From NCBI GenBank assembly GCA_013298595.1, contig JAAFIG010000038.1, positions 1 through 47,021 of the forward strand: a DNA stretch of 47,021 bases. Reading direction: 5' to 3'. A model generated the notes under the pieces. It was given only the letters and a program-made list of their open reading frames with translations, was not told the DNA's origin and did no database searches. Shown piece by piece: positions 34,609-43,340 of the stretch. Position numbers and translations under genes: made by a program. Every line of letters starts with the position of its first letter. Positions within the stretch are counted from its first letter, which is position 1. The stretch comes from Deinococcales bacterium (GTDB lineage: Bacteria > Deinococcota > Deinococci > Deinococcales > JAAFIG01).

Positions 34609-36657
34609 GCGGATTTTTGTGGAAACACCAGCTTTTAGCACACTGACCTCGAGTGAACCCCAAGCTTCTGGTACAGCATTACACTCGATAGCTGCACTAA
34701 GAAACGCATAAGGGGCTGCGGCATCCCACGCTTGTGGATGACAAGCAGCAGGGTAGGGCACAGGTGGACTCGAGGGTAGCCCAGGGGTTTCTTCGCGTTT
34801 GAACCCAGCAAACAATTCGGATAAGCGAGCATCACCTGACAATGCGGCTGCATCGAGTTGGGCAGTCACTAACTTTTTGACTTCTTGTGAGTACCCGTAT
34901 TTGGCTAATCCAAGTGCAATAATTGCATTATCATGACTCCAAACACTGCCATTATGATACGAAACAGGATTGTAACGCGGCATCGCTTCGCCAAGGGTAC
35001 GAATACCCCAACCACTCCAAAGCGCACTCGAGAACAAGGTTTTGGCTATGGCAGCGGCTTTTTCGGGTGGCACAATCCCAGTCCAAAGCGCATGACCCGG
35101 ATTAGATACCAGCACCTTAGCAGGACGTTTATGCTCGTCTAGTGCGTGGGCATATGTGCCTAATTCAGGCAACCAAAAAGCCGTGTCAAACTTGGTTCTC
35201 AGCACTTCGGCTTTGTGGCTGTAAACCTCGGCTTGGCTCGAGTTACCCAAGGCTGTGTAAATGGCGCTGGCACTGAGGTAAGCGCGGTAGGCATAGGCTT
35301 GGACTTCGATAACTGCTACATTTTTTAGTAAATCCATGCCGTTTTCATCAAAGGTGCTGTCGCCAGAATCCTTCCAGACCTGATTGGTAATCCCGCCCTT
35401 ATGCGGCGTGTACTCAATAAAACCATCCTGGTCAGGGTCAGCATCTTCAGATTGCATCCAAGTGAGCGCTGCCAATAAATTTGGCTCAAGCAAACGGACT
35501 GTTTCAAGGTCATTGGTTTGGGTGCGGTAATCCTCGAGCAAACAGACCCAAAGCGGGGTGGCATCGACTGTGCCATAATAGCGCTCAAATGGAATGCGTC
35601 CTGTTAGAGCTGCTTCGCCGTTGCGTTCTTCGTGCAGGATTTTACCGGGGTACTCGAGGTTTTTAGCATTAATTACTTTGCCTTGCTTCGCGGCTAAATA
35701 CTGCAATGTACCCTTAGCAATTTCGGGATACCAAGGCATACAGAACAAACTAACAATAATCGGATCGCGTCCAAATGGCGTGACATACCACGGAATCCCA
35801 GCCGCTGGCAGACTGCCCTGTTCGGTATCAAAAATCAGTGCTCGTAAATCCTCGCTCGAGCGGTCAAAAACCCTTTGAATCAGTGGATTACCAAGATTCA
35901 CTGTGCTTTTTTGTCGCCAAGTACGGTACTCGGCTTCAAGATTCTCTCGAGATTTCTGGATTCGGGTTTGACCATTTTGCATTGGTGTCACGCGAACAGT
36001 CAAATCCAAGCCCGTAGCAGGAATATCCCAATGCAAGGCTCGAGCCGTGTTACTGACAACAACAGCATCGGCAGTCCCATCGCCGTGTGATTCTGTATCA
36101 AAAGTGATTGGATAATTCGAGTCAACTGTCAGTTCAACTTCCTCAAGCCGCCCCATTGGCACAATGTCAATCTGAACTGACCGATGCACCCCATCACGCC
36201 CAGCATACTCGTACAACAAACCAGTCTCGAGAACGGTTAGACGCACATCTTTAGCAATACGTGGCAGCCCGCGCACCTCGAACAAATCAGAAAAATCGGC
36301 TTGAACGTGCAACTCGAGCTTAGAAATATCAGGCAGTGTCCGCCCCCAATACGCATGAGACTCGAGCTTATCAAAAGCCCTAATGCGAATAGTTTCTTCG
36401 TAAACTGCGCCACTCAGCCAACCCTTACGGCGAAACTCGAGGCGTTGGGTTGGACCCAACCCATGCTCAGTGCCATGTTGCGAAAACCGAAACGGCTCAG
36501 GGGCATGAGTGGATAGTACCGTGGGCGACTGACCACCAATACGCCACTCGAGATGCGATAAAAAACGGGTGTCGCGGTCGTACAAACCGGTTTCTCCACC
36601 TGAGATTTGACCGTTTTCATCGGCAACGAGATACAAAGTGTTTTCTTTTAAACGCAT
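34606..36657 (-). CDS. Amylo-alpha-1,6-glucosidase (glycogen-debranching-type)
   Basis: A 683-residue protein with an N-terminal GDE_N beta domain (NTLYLVADENGQISGGETGLYDRDTRFLSHL, about 5-205, in parts) and a C-terminal (alpha/alpha)6 domain (AAGIPWYVTPFGRDPI, YYGTVDATPLWVCLL, DPDQDGFIEY, QVWKDSGDS, SVWSHDNAIIALGL). These features mark the amylo-alpha-1,6-glucosidase/GH63-like group, which trims alpha-linked oligosaccharides in the cytoplasm. AAGGAG precedes the ATG. It is the last gene of the sugar operon, 12 bases after the PIG-L gene, and would process the imported sugar. Confidence 0.87.
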   Translation of the reverse strand: MRLKENTLYLVADENGQISGGETGLYDRDTRFLSHLEWRIGGQSPTVLSTHAPEPFRFSQHGTEHGLGPTQRLEFRRKGWLSGAVYEETIRIRAFDKLESHAYWGRTLPDISKLELHVQADFSDLFEVRGLPRIAKDVRLTVLETGLLYEYAGRDGVHRSVQIDIVPMGRLEEVELTVDSNYPITFDTESHGDGTADAVVVSNTARALHWDIPATGLDLTVRVTPMQNGQTRIQKSRENLEAEYRTWRQKSTVNLGNPLIQRVFDRSSEDLRALIFDTEQGSLPAAGIPWYVTPFGRDPIIVSLFCMPWYPEIAKGTLQYLAAKQGKVINAKNLEYPGKILHEERNGEAALTGRIPFERYYGTVDATPLWVCLLEDYRTQTNDLETVRLLEPNLLAALTWMQSEDADPDQDGFIEYTPHKGGITNQVWKDSGDSTFDENGMDLLKNVAVIEVQAYAYRAYLSASAIYTALGNSSQAEVYSHKAEVLRTKFDTAFWLPELGTYAHALDEHKRPAKVLVSNPGHALWTGIVPPEKAAAIAKTLFSSALWSGWGIRTLGEAMPRYNPVSYHNGSVWSHDNAIIALGLAKYGYSQEVKKLVTAQLDAAALSGDARLSELFAGFKREETPGLPSSPPVPYPAACHPQAWDAAAPYAFLSAAIECNAVPEAWGSLEVSVLKAGVSTKIR

Positions 36658-36669
36658 TGGTGAGACTCC

Positions 36670-37419
36670 TTAGGTTTTTAAGTCAGCAAATAAATCTTGC
36701 ATTGGTAAGTGGGGAACATTGCCTCGAACGCCACCAAGAATAAATCGTTCTGTGTGCAGCATATCTGGTACAGATTGGGTGATTCTGGCAACATCGGTTG
36801 CGTTACCAATTTGTGATTGGTGCGATTGTAAAGCCTGTTCTATTTGAGTACGGTAGGTTTGCACAGCGACTTTTGCGGCGAGGGATGCCTCGGGGACGCT
36901 AAAATTGCTGGTGTTTTGTACAGGGTAAAACAAACGTTGCGGCGGGTTAATCATGTACTGATCTGCCAGCCAAAAAGCAGCTGTTGCCGCTCGGTGAATG
37001 ACAATATGGTCAATGTGTCCGTATAAACCAAAAGGATCAAAAGTCATCATAATTTGGGGTTTGTACTGCACCATGTAATCACAAATCTGTTTAGCAAGCG
37101 CTAAAGGGTTCTCGTGCATAAAAGCTTTGGGGTTGCACAGAGCAACCTCGAGTGGATGCCCTGAATCTTCGTAACCCATAAAAATTGGTGAATGAATACC
37201 AAGTACCTGACAAGAAGCCTCGAGTTCAGCAGCCCGGATTTGTCCTAATTTTTGAGGGCTAATCTGGTTGTGTTCTGGCAGTCGGTGGCGTTCACCATGT
37301 TCACCTTTGGTGGCACAAAGTAAATACACATCATGACCCATCGCTGCCAAATGCGCCAATGTACCAGCACAAAAGTAAGCTTCGTCATCGGGATGGGCAA
37401 ACACCACCAACAATGTCAT
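36670..37419 (-). CDS. PIG-L-family (LmbE-like) N-acetyl-sugar deacetylase
   Basis: A 249-residue zinc deacetylase. AHPDDE (residues 8-13) gives the first zinc ligands and the catalytic Asp; LYGHIDHIVIHRAA gives the later His ligand. PIG-L enzymes remove acetyl groups from GlcNAc-type glycolipids or small thiols (as in mycothiol and bacillithiol synthesis). The Shine-Dalgarno sequence overlaps the stop of the upstream permease gene. Its place between transporter and glucosidase genes suggests that the imported sugar is N-acetylated, but a thiol or antibiotic-type substrate is possible. Confidence 0.88.
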   Translation of the reverse strand: MTLLVVFAHPDDEAYFCAGTLAHLAAMGHDVYLLCATKGEHGERHRLPEHNQISPQKLGQIRAAELEASCQVLGIHSPIFMGYEDSGHPLEVALCNPKAFMHENPLALAKQICDYMVQYKPQIMMTFDPFGLYGHIDHIVIHRAATAAFWLADQYMINPPQRLFYPVQNTSNFSVPEASLAAKVAVQTYRTQIEQALQSHQSQIGNATDVARITQSVPDMLHTERFILGGVRGNVPHLPMQDLFADLKT

Positions 37420-37421
37420 GA

Positions 37422-38978
37422 TTACTCCTTACCACCTGTTGTTGCTGCACTTGCCACAAAGTAACGTTGGAAAATTGCAAATAAAACAATCACAGGGATA
37501 GCTGAGATAATCGCACCTGCCAGAATTAAGCCTTGATCACCTGCACTGCCGTAAATGCGGTTAAAGCTGTTTAAACCAATTGGCAATGTAAAATTGTCTT
37601 GCGGTGATTGCAGCACAATCAAAGCCCAGAAATACTCATTCCAAATACCTTGGGCACTTAAAATCGTCAAAGCGCCAAGAGCAGGAGTTGTGAGCGGCAA
37701 GATAATTCGCCAGAAAATCTGAAAAGGCGTTGCACCATCAATCTTGGCTGCTTCCTCGATTTCCTTAGGCAGGGTTTCAAAGAATTGTTTCATGAAAAAT
37801 ACCTGACCAGCCACAACAATACCTGATAAGGTCAAGCCCCAAATACTGTTTAACAACCCAAGGTTCTTTAAAATTAAGTAATTACTGATAAAGGTAACTT
37901 GCCCCGGCACAGTCATCACAAACAGCACCAAACCAAACAACAAACCTTTCATCGTGATTGGATTATTCTCGAGGATACGTCGGGCTAAAGAGGTTTTACG
38001 CTGTGCGTACTTTTGTTCGGCAGTTCGATTATCTCGAATATCATGTCGTCCAAACTCGAGTCGGGCAATCGCATAACCAGCTAAGCAAGCAATAATCAGC
38101 GTCACAAGGGTACGAATGATGACCACCAAAAATGAGTTGCCAATCCAACGTAAAAATAAACTCGAGCCTGTGGCTTGTGAACGGGTATCTTCAAAAACAC
38201 GGAAGTAATTCCTGAACACATAGGTCAGTACACCCGGTGCAATGTTCACATAACTCTGGATTTTGGGGTATTCAAACGGCACTTCTTCATTTGCAGCTTG
38301 CGGATTTTCACGGCGCGATGGGTCGAGCGTGGCATTCTCAAAAATATATCCACGCTCAGCTTCCATTGTCATTGGGGTACGGCGCAGCTCAGGTGCAGCT
38401 TTTTGAGGGTCATCCACATTTTTCGCATTGGCTGGATAGGTGATATCCCAAGTGTAGGTCACTCGCGTACCCGCTGTGTTGTTTTTTAAGATAATAGGCT
38501 CAGTTGTAGATACCCGTAGATTCTGAATTTGCACATAGTCGCTGGCGTAATCAAAGTTACCCAAAGCAGCAGCTCCAGCACCTGGACGCAACCGTGGAAT
38601 CGTAACTGAAAGCGGTTTAGGCGTTTGATCTTTTGGTAAAACAGTGTCAGGCACAACATAACTGGCAGTGAAGGGAATGGTTGAGCCGGGTCGAATACCG
38701 CCAATCCAAGGATTACCACTGCCCTTTGTACCCAATGACCAAGCGGCTGCCCAGTTACGAGGACGTAATTCCTCAAAGTAAACACGAGGCGGACTTTCTA
38801 AAGAGTCCACTTTGAGACTGGATAACGCACCCATCAACAGTGGTCCCATAAAAATCACTGAGAACAACAGCAACAAGCCGTAAATCAGGATGGCGTATGA
38901 CCAACGACGACGCATCACCCAAGCCATTGGCACTTCAACACCGTTGACACGAACAGTATTGGTTAAAGCAGAATTCAT
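37422..38978 (-). CDS. ABC sugar permease, MalG type, with a large extracytoplasmic insertion
   Basis: A 518-residue permease, far longer than the usual 270-300. TM1 (about 27-52) is separated from the remaining helices (from about 275) by an insertion of about 190 residues rich in Pro and Thr that should lie outside the membrane. A second extra loop of about 40 residues (GRHDIRDNRTAEQKYAQRK) precedes the next helices. The EAA loop EEAAKIDGATPFQIFWRIILPL, which contacts the ATPase, is intact. No ATPase gene is in the operon, so a shared MsmK-like ATPase is expected. It overlaps the upstream permease by ATGA. Confidence 0.88.
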   Translation of the reverse strand: MNSALTNTVRVNGVEVPMAWVMRRRWSYAILIYGLLLLFSVIFMGPLLMGALSSLKVDSLESPPRVYFEELRPRNWAAAWSLGTKGSGNPWIGGIRPGSTIPFTASYVVPDTVLPKDQTPKPLSVTIPRLRPGAGAAALGNFDYASDYVQIQNLRVSTTEPIILKNNTAGTRVTYTWDITYPANAKNVDDPQKAAPELRRTPMTMEAERGYIFENATLDPSRRENPQAANEEVPFEYPKIQSYVNIAPGVLTYVFRNYFRVFEDTRSQATGSSLFLRWIGNSFLVVIIRTLVTLIIACLAGYAIARLEFGRHDIRDNRTAEQKYAQRKTSLARRILENNPITMKGLLFGLVLFVMTVPGQVTFISNYLILKNLGLLNSIWGLTLSGIVVAGQVFFMKQFFETLPKEIEEAAKIDGATPFQIFWRIILPLTTPALGALTILSAQGIWNEYFWALIVLQSPQDNFTLPIGLNSFNRIYGSAGDQGLILAGAIISAIPVIVLFAIFQRYFVASAATTGGKE

Positions 38979-40072
38979 TGGTTCACCCCTTCGTCTGATA
39001 AGAAACGGCGCTGAATTTGTAATAAAACCAATGTAATAACTGCTAATAAAATGGCGGCTGCGCTGGCTAAGCCAACTCGAGATTCGGCACCACCACTAAA
39101 GACATTGTGATACACATAAAATGCCAGCGTGACCACCGTATCTAAGGGTGATGTCCCTCCTAGCAAGGCAGCTTGGTCAAACATTTGCAGCGTTCCAATG
39201 ATACCTATTGAAATGACGTAAAAAGTCACAGGACGCAATATAGGAATGGTCACAAAACGAATTTGCTGTATAGGACTTGCTCCATCAATACTGGCGGCTT
39301 CATAAACACTTTGTGGAATACCCTGTAAACCTGCTAGAAAAGTCAACATCAATGTTGGCATAGTGGTAAAACTGTTCATCAAAATGATCATCAGGATCGG
39401 ATAAGAAATAAAGCCAAATAAGCGATCCGAAGTGGATAACCACAAGAGTGGTGTTGGATCAGCACTACCGACACGAACCACACCACCAGCGTTAAGCACA
39501 ATCGTTCCAATCACAGCGACCAGCAACGAAACAACAAGTAAAGCTGGGTCAAATGGTGATGCGGGTAAGCCTCGAGAACGCTCAAAAGCAACTTGTAAAG
39601 CTTGTACAACAATCACAATTGCAAGACCAGTTAAGAGCAGTGGTAAATAATTAACAAAAGTGGTGCTCAGGTATGAAATCAGACCCGTTGGGCGAAACAA
39701 CCAAATAAAAATAAGTGTGGTCACCGCACTCGAAGCAATGCTAGGGAAATAATAAGCTGTTCTAAAAAAACCAATTCCTCTGAGTTTCTGATTCATCACA
39801 ATAGCCAGTAGCAATGCACCAACGGTTTGAATCAGGGTTGTCAAGATAGCAAAAGTAAATGTGTTAATAAGAGCTTGGATAAATAATGAATCTTTAAAAA
39901 CATCAGCATAATTTTGTAAACCAACCCAGTCACTTTTATCAAATAAATTATAATTGGTAAACGAGTACCAAATAGTGCGAAGAAAAGCGAATAAGAAAAA
40001 TACAACCAAGCCAATCAGAAACGGCAACAAAAACCAAAATGCAGTCAGGTTCTCTCGAGTTCTCGCATTCAT
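38975..40072 (-). CDS. ABC sugar permease, MalF/UgpA type
   Basis: A permease of about 365 residues with six or more membrane helices and the EAA loop VYEAASIDGASPIQQIRFVTIPIL (in parts). An extra hydrophobic stretch (around LLVVSLLVAVIGTIVLNAGG and its flanks, about 185-245) makes it longer than the usual 300. The ATG at 40072 was chosen over a longer frame because AAGAAGG lies upstream. A strong hairpin stands between it and the binding-protein gene, which may keep permease expression below that of the binding protein. Confidence 0.88.
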   Translation of the reverse strand: MNARTRENLTAFWFLLPFLIGLVVFFLFAFLRTIWYSFTNYNLFDKSDWVGLQNYADVFKDSLFIQALINTFTFAILTTLIQTVGALLLAIVMNQKLRGIGFFRTAYYFPSIASSAVTTLIFIWLFRPTGLISYLSTTFVNYLPLLLTGLAIVIVVQALQVAFERSRGLPASPFDPALLVVSLLVAVIGTIVLNAGGVVRVGSADPTPLLWLSTSDRLFGFISYPILMIILMNSFTTMPTLMLTFLAGLQGIPQSVYEAASIDGASPIQQIRFVTIPILRPVTFYVISIGIIGTLQMFDQAALLGGTSPLDTVVTLAFYVYHNVFSGGAESRVGLASAAAILLAVITLVLLQIQRRFLSDEGVNQ

Positions 40073-40092
40073 ACAACCTTCTTTTGACAGTA

Positions 40093-40114
40093 GGGGCGAG
40101 TACATACTCGCCCC
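40093..40114 (-). repeat. REP-like hairpin between binding-protein and permease genes
   Basis: A near-perfect palindrome: GGGGCGAGTA, two bases, TACTCGCCCC. It opens with GTAGGGGCG like the repeats at 10767, 30207 and 46878. It has no T tract and sits about 20 bases before the permease start, resembling the palindromes between malE and malF that protect the upstream mRNA. Confidence 0.7.
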
Positions 40115-40136
40115 CCAGGAGGAAATTCAAACGGGT

Positions 40137-41378
40137 TTATTTGCCCATAACTTTATTGACTGCTGCCTGAGCTTCACGCACTGCTTGGTCAACAGTTTTT
40201 TGACCATCCATTGTGCTATTTAAGGCTTCGTCAATGCCACGGAACCAAGCATTACCAAATTTGTCAGGTGCGAAAGAAACGGCATTACCTTCGGAAGCAC
40301 CACGGAACACATTACGGAATGCAATATTTTCTACACCGGCACCACCCAAGTATGGATCGTCTTGTAAGGAAATACGGCTAGGCAAAGCAAGCCCGCCACG
40401 CAATACGAATTGTTGTGCTTCTACGCTGGTCAACGCGTTCAAAACCTTCACAGCAGCAGCTTTGTTCTTGGTACCAGAGTGAATTGCCCATGCCACAGTG
40501 TAAATCAGATTGCCGCGCTTATTGGTTTGTGGATCACGTGGTAACAAGGTTGTACCATACTTGAGGTTTGGTGCTTGGTCACGCAAGAAACCAAGTGCCC
40601 AGCCACCTTCAAAAGCAGTAGCGACTTTGCCACTCTTCATGCAGTCGCCACCCCAACCAGCATTAATTTGACCTGGTTTGACTGCCACGCCACTCTTGAC
40701 CAGATCAGTATAGAACTTAAAGGCACGTTTGAAATTGCTGTCCAGCACAGTACGACCACCTTGAATTGGTTTCCAACCAGTGCTGGCTGCAAAAGCACCA
40801 AAGCGGCTATACTCGGCAGGGAAACAGGTACCTGTGTAACCTTTACCTAAGGCTTTTTGTACAGCTGTGGTTTTGGTCGCAAAATCATTCCAATTGTCAT
40901 TGTCATCTGGATAAGCCACTTTGGCTTGGTCAAACAAATCTTTGTTGTAGTACAAGACCAAAGTATTAAAATCCTTAGCAATACCATATTGCTTGCCACC
41001 ACTCGAGAAAATATTGTTCAGGCTTGGCAAGAAGTCTTTTGAGTTAACCAAACCATTTAATGGCAAAATTTTACCACTGGCGATCAAACCTTTGGCAGCG
41101 AAATCCTCGAGGTAAAACAGGTCTGGTGCAGTACCAGCCGAGAGTTGCGTAACTATCGAAGTGCCAAAATCAGCTGTCGGTACGTATTTTACATCCACAC
41201 CATCAGCTGCCAGTTTGGGTTTCACAAATTTTGCAATTAATTCGCTAACCAAGGCTGTATCTGTTTGACCATCGTAACCACCAATGGTGATCACATTGGC
41301 TTGCCCTTGAACCATACTACCTGCCAACACTGCGGCTGCGCCGAGTGCCAAACCTGTTGCTACTACACGCTTTTTCAT
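40137..41378 (-). CDS. Extracellular sugar-binding protein (family 1) of an ABC importer
   Basis: A 413-residue MalE-like binding protein with a signal peptide (MKKRVVATGLALGAAAVLAGS) and the family features VITIGGYDG, LSAGTAPDLFYLEDFAAKG, DFNTLVLYYNKDLF and AFEGGWALGF. There is no Cys lipobox (the corresponding position reads LAGS), so it is likely a soluble or otherwise tethered protein, not a lipoprotein. GGAGGAG precedes the ATG. It lies 65 bases after the LacI regulator gene. The ligand is probably an oligosaccharide. Confidence 0.9.
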   Translation of the reverse strand: MKKRVVATGLALGAAAVLAGSMVQGQANVITIGGYDGQTDTALVSELIAKFVKPKLAADGVDVKYVPTADFGTSIVTQLSAGTAPDLFYLEDFAAKGLIASGKILPLNGLVNSKDFLPSLNNIFSSGGKQYGIAKDFNTLVLYYNKDLFDQAKVAYPDDNDNWNDFATKTTAVQKALGKGYTGTCFPAEYSRFGAFAASTGWKPIQGGRTVLDSNFKRAFKFYTDLVKSGVAVKPGQINAGWGGDCMKSGKVATAFEGGWALGFLRDQAPNLKYGTTLLPRDPQTNKRGNLIYTVAWAIHSGTKNKAAAVKVLNALTSVEAQQFVLRGGLALPSRISLQDDPYLGGAGVENIAFRNVFRGASEGNAVSFAPDKFGNAWFRGIDEALNSTMDGQKTVDQAVREAQAAVNKVMGK

Positions 41379-41443
41379 AAACTCTCCTCCGAGCCTATCT
41401 GAGAAACGAATTGCCGAACAACGCCATTAAAAAGGTAAAAGCA

Positions 41444-42430
41444 CTAACCTTTAACCTGAGAAGAATGCTCGAGAATGGCAGCGGTGGATTGCCGCACAAT
41501 TAAACTGGTAGGTATCAAAGCGCTGCTGGCAGGCTTGCCACTCATACGCTCGAGTAAGAGTTCAGCAGCGCGGATGCCAACATCGTGGATGGATTGGCGA
41601 ACAGTGGTTAAGTTGACTCGAGCCGCAATCGGTAAGTCGTCAAATCCTGTAACTGAAACATCCCAAGGGACGCGTTGACCTGCGTCTTCAAGAGCAGCAA
41701 TAGCACCAATTGCCATTTCATCAGAGGCTGCGGCGATGGCAGTAAACTCGAGTCCTTCGGCTAAGGCACGACGAACTGCACGGTACCCCCCGAGTTCAGT
41801 AAAATCGCCATCCCAGATCAGGGTGCGTTTAATCTCGAGGTTGCTTGATTGCATAGCTGCGCGGTACCCCTCGAGTCGTTGTACGCTGGCTTGCCCAGTG
41901 TGTGCGCCACCAAGGTAAACGATGTGTTGATGCCCTAAATTAATCAGGTGTTGTACAGCGGCTCGTAGTCCGCCGTGGTTATCTACATCCACCCAAGCTT
42001 GACGGTCTAAACTACGTCCAACAATGGTAAAAGGTATTCCTTGTGCCTCGAGTTGCCCTGGTCTGGGGTCATCAAGATGAACACCGAGCAAAATCACGCC
42101 GTCCAGATCAGTCAGGGTTTCATTGCTGCGCTGAATTTGTGTGCTGTAGCCTTCATTGGATAAGCGTTCCTCGAGCGCATCGCGTAACACGCCATAATAG
42201 GTGCTACCTCTACGCTCATCGGAATCCAAAGCTAAACCGATTACATGGCGACCACGCCGAGCCAGTTGGCGTGCCCCTGGATCGGGCACATAACCAAGAC
42301 GTTCAACAACTTCAAGTACAAGGATACGAGTTTCAGGGTTTACCCCATCTCGTCCGTTTAGTACTCGAGAAATTGTTCCTTTGGAGACACCAGCATTGCG
42401 TGCCACTTCTTGGATTGTCACTTTCGCCAT
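41444..42430 (-). CDS. LacI-family transcriptional regulator
   Basis: A 328-residue regulator with the N-terminal HTH and hinge (VTIQEVARNAGVSKGTISRVLNGRDGVNPETR, about 3-35, in parts) and a periplasmic-binding-protein-like effector domain ending in VNLTTVRQSIHDVG and a LIVRQST segment. AAGGAA lies seven bases before the ATG. It is first in the sugar operon and carries a LacI-type operator 28 bp upstream, so it probably controls itself and the transport genes in response to the imported sugar. Confidence 0.92.
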   Translation of the reverse strand: MAKVTIQEVARNAGVSKGTISRVLNGRDGVNPETRILVLEVVERLGYVPDPGARQLARRGRHVIGLALDSDERRGSTYYGVLRDALEERLSNEGYSTQIQRSNETLTDLDGVILLGVHLDDPRPGQLEAQGIPFTIVGRSLDRQAWVDVDNHGGLRAAVQHLINLGHQHIVYLGGAHTGQASVQRLEGYRAAMQSSNLEIKRTLIWDGDFTELGGYRAVRRALAEGLEFTAIAAASDEMAIGAIAALEDAGQRVPWDVSVTGFDDLPIAARVNLTTVRQSIHDVGIRAAELLLERMSGKPASSALIPTSLIVRQSTAAILEHSSQVKG

Positions 42431-42457
42431 ATGCGATTTCCTTTTGGATATGAGTTT

Positions 42458-42471
42458 TGTAACCGGTTTTA
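42458..42471. promoter_or_regulatory. LacI-type operator upstream of the regulator gene
   Basis: The sequence TGTAACCGGTTTTA matches the LacI-family pattern TGnAAnCGnTTnCA except for its last two positions, and is centred on the AACCGGTT palindrome. Placed 28 bp before the regulator start, it would suit autorepression and control of the divergent hydrolase gene. Confidence 0.6.
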
Positions 42472-42543
42472 TGAGTGTAATCGGAAGAGCTTCCAGTTGT
42501 CAAGGGGTTGACAGCCAAAAAATTCGGTGCTATTTCTGGGAAT

Positions 42544-43257
42544 ATGAATCAAAAATTAATCTGTTTAGTTGCTATCACCGCTATGGTTGCCCAAGCAGGT
42601 AGCAACGAAATCACCTTCAAAACCGCCGATAATGTCAAAATTTACGGCGATTATGTACCAGCTCAAGGCAAGTCTCGAGGTTTGATTACTTTGTTTCATC
42701 AAGCCAGTGGTAGCCGATTAGAATACGCAAAAATTGCCCCTAGATTGAATAAAATGGGTTTTGCAACCATTGCCATCGATCAACGTTCAGGTGGCAGCCA
42801 GTTTGGTGGTGTCAACAAAACTGCTACTGAAAACGGTTACGCCTCGTACCTAGCAGCCCTGCCAGATTTAGAAGCTACGGTCAAATATGCAAAAACCACG
42901 CTCAAAGCACCTCGAGTCATTATCTGGGGAAGCTCATACTCGAGTGCTTTGGTATTCTTATTAGCTGCTAAAAACAAAGATGTGGCTGGTTTATTAGCTT
43001 TCTCACCCGATGAATATTTAGGTAAGCCCACACTGGTTAAAGATGCTGCTAAACAAGTAACCACACCCGTTTTTATCACCAGCGCAGCCAGTGAAGCTGA
43101 TGCTGCAAAACAAATTTTAAATGCCACATCAAGCCAAGAAAAAAACCAGTTTATTCCCAAAGGAGCTGGTATGCACGGCTCGAGCGTTCTCGCTGATGAT
43201 ACAATGAAAGCAGAATATTGGGTTGCTGTCGAGAAATTCTTGGCTCGTTTTAAATAA
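42544..43257 (+). CDS. Exported alpha/beta hydrolase
   Basis: A protein of about 237 residues with a short signal-like N-terminus (MNQKLICLVAITAMVAQAGS) and an alpha/beta hydrolase core: LITLFHQASG (oxyanion strand), IAIDQRSGG, the nucleophile elbow IIWGSSYSSALVF with the central Ser, an Asp near SPDEY or EADAAK, and a candidate His in GAGMHGSSVL. It resembles dienelactone-hydrolase-like esterases. The start at 42544 gives the export signal; a longer frame from 42508 does not. It is divergent from the lacI gene. Substrate unknown. Confidence 0.75.
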   Translation: MNQKLICLVAITAMVAQAGSNEITFKTADNVKIYGDYVPAQGKSRGLITLFHQASGSRLEYAKIAPRLNKMGFATIAIDQRSGGSQFGGVNKTATENGYASYLAALPDLEATVKYAKTTLKAPRVIIWGSSYSSALVFLLAAKNKDVAGLLAFSPDEYLGKPTLVKDAAKQVTTPVFITSAASEADAAKQILNATSSQEKNQFIPKGAGMHGSSVLADDTMKAEYWVAVEKFLARFK

Positions 43258-43340
43258 GCCATTTTTTGAGGTGCAAACAAGCCATTCAGTCCAATACAAA
43301 ACGAGAGTCAACACCGTAAAATAAAGCATAGGTGTTACTC

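Noticed and set aside
36670-37419. PIG-L gene as part of bacillithiol or mycothiol synthesis
   Set aside because: No glycosyltransferase or Cys-ligase gene is nearby; the operon context points to sugar uptake instead.
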